Translations under genes and position numbers: made by a program
In this document: positions 5,996-6,194 of the stretch, piece after piece
Position numbering within the stretch: the stretch's first letter is position 1
Layout: every line of letters begins with the position of its first letter
Notes under the pieces: model-generated
The model's database searches: none
Seen by the model: the letters and a program-made list of their open reading frames with translations, nothing else
What the model was told of the DNA's origin: nothing
Origin: FW021-bin31 sp964478125
GTDB taxonomy: Bacteria; Bacteroidota; Bacteroidia; Chitinophagales; Chitinophagaceae
Length of the DNA stretch: 6,194 nt
NCBI GenBank assembly: GCA_964478125.1
Contig: CAYZGR010000093.1
Location: 1 to 6,194, forward strand
Reading direction: 5' to 3'

Positions 5996-6194
5996 TCACC
6001 ACCCCGGATTTTGCTTGAGCTTCGGATTAAGTACGATCTCACTTTGAGGTATCGAATTCAGGTAATCTCTGTCAAGCACGAATCCATATCCGTCGGGAAT
6101 GATCTTCTTATACGGATCAAGGAACCCATTTTCATCTACCGGGTAAGGATTTGCTGCAATTTGTGAAGCTTTAAATCCTTTTGGCCTGTGGCCT
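5996..6194 (-). CDS. SusD/RagB family nutrient-binding outer-membrane protein (partial, C-terminal 65 residues)
   Basis: Only the end of the gene is in the window: 65 codons plus the TGA at 5998-5996, with one leftover base at 6194. The tail LDRDYLNSIPQSEIVLNPKL (40-59) followed by KQNPGW is the characteristic C-terminus of SusD-family proteins, which end in a [K/R]xYLxPIPxxEIxxNPxLxQNPGW-like signature. SusD proteins are surface lipoproteins of roughly 500-600 residues that cap a SusC TonB-dependent channel and bind its ligand; the rest of this gene and a susC partner are expected just beyond the right edge. The ligand cannot be inferred from this tail. The 61-bp gap to the next gene shows no terminator, so co-transcription with the downstream hydrolases is likely. 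Confidence 0.93.
   Translation of the reverse strand, partial: GHRPKGFKASQIAANPYPVDENGFLDPYKKIIPDGYGFVLDRDYLNSIPQSEIVLNPKLKQNPGW

Noticed and set aside
1..6194. CRISPR array, tRNA, rRNA, or insertion-sequence transposase
   Set aside because: No spaced direct repeats, no cloverleaf-like or rRNA-like segments noticed, and no transposase motifs in any frame; almost all the sequence is accounted for by the five genes.

Overview
The window reads as a Bacteroidota chromosome fragment. The evidence is a SusD/RagB-type C-terminus ending in QNPGW at the right edge, signal peptides with Gln at or next to the predicted cleavage point (AAG-QG, AIG-QS), and A/T-rich start regions without clear Shine-Dalgarno sequences. 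All recognisable genes lie on the minus strand, so transcription runs from position 6194 toward position 1. I cannot name a genus.

In transcription order the layout is: (1) the last 65 residues of a SusD-like outer-membrane substrate-binding lipoprotein (5996-6194); (2) after 61 bp, an exported single-domain alpha/beta hydrolase of the esterase kind (4738-5934); (3) a 188-bp gap holding a nested inverted-repeat element (4613-4741) whose outer arm runs into the stop codon of the preceding gene; (4) an exported 809-residue protein with two alpha/beta-hydrolase domains, the first lacking its nucleophile and the second intact (2120-4549); (5) a 105-bp gap with a weak terminator-like hairpin; (6) an exported carbon-nitrogen hydrolase of the nitrilase superfamily with an intact Glu-Lys-Cys triad (911-2014); (7) overlapping it by 8 nt or more, the first 306 codons of an Nramp-fold membrane transporter that lacks the canonical metal-binding motifs (1-918).

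Read together, this looks like the downstream part of a Sus-type uptake locus. An outer-membrane SusC/SusD pair (SusC not in the window) would import a ligand, two exported ester hydrolases and an exported amidase/nitrilase-type enzyme would trim it in the periplasm, and an inner-membrane transporter would carry a product into the cytoplasm. No glycoside hydrolase, polysaccharide lyase or sulfatase is visible, so the substrate may be a small or decorated ester/amide rather than an ordinary glycan. That is an inference from gene order. The least usual parts are the Nramp-like protein without metal ligands, the half-dead tandem hydrolase, and the pairing of an exported nitrilase-family enzyme with a Sus locus.
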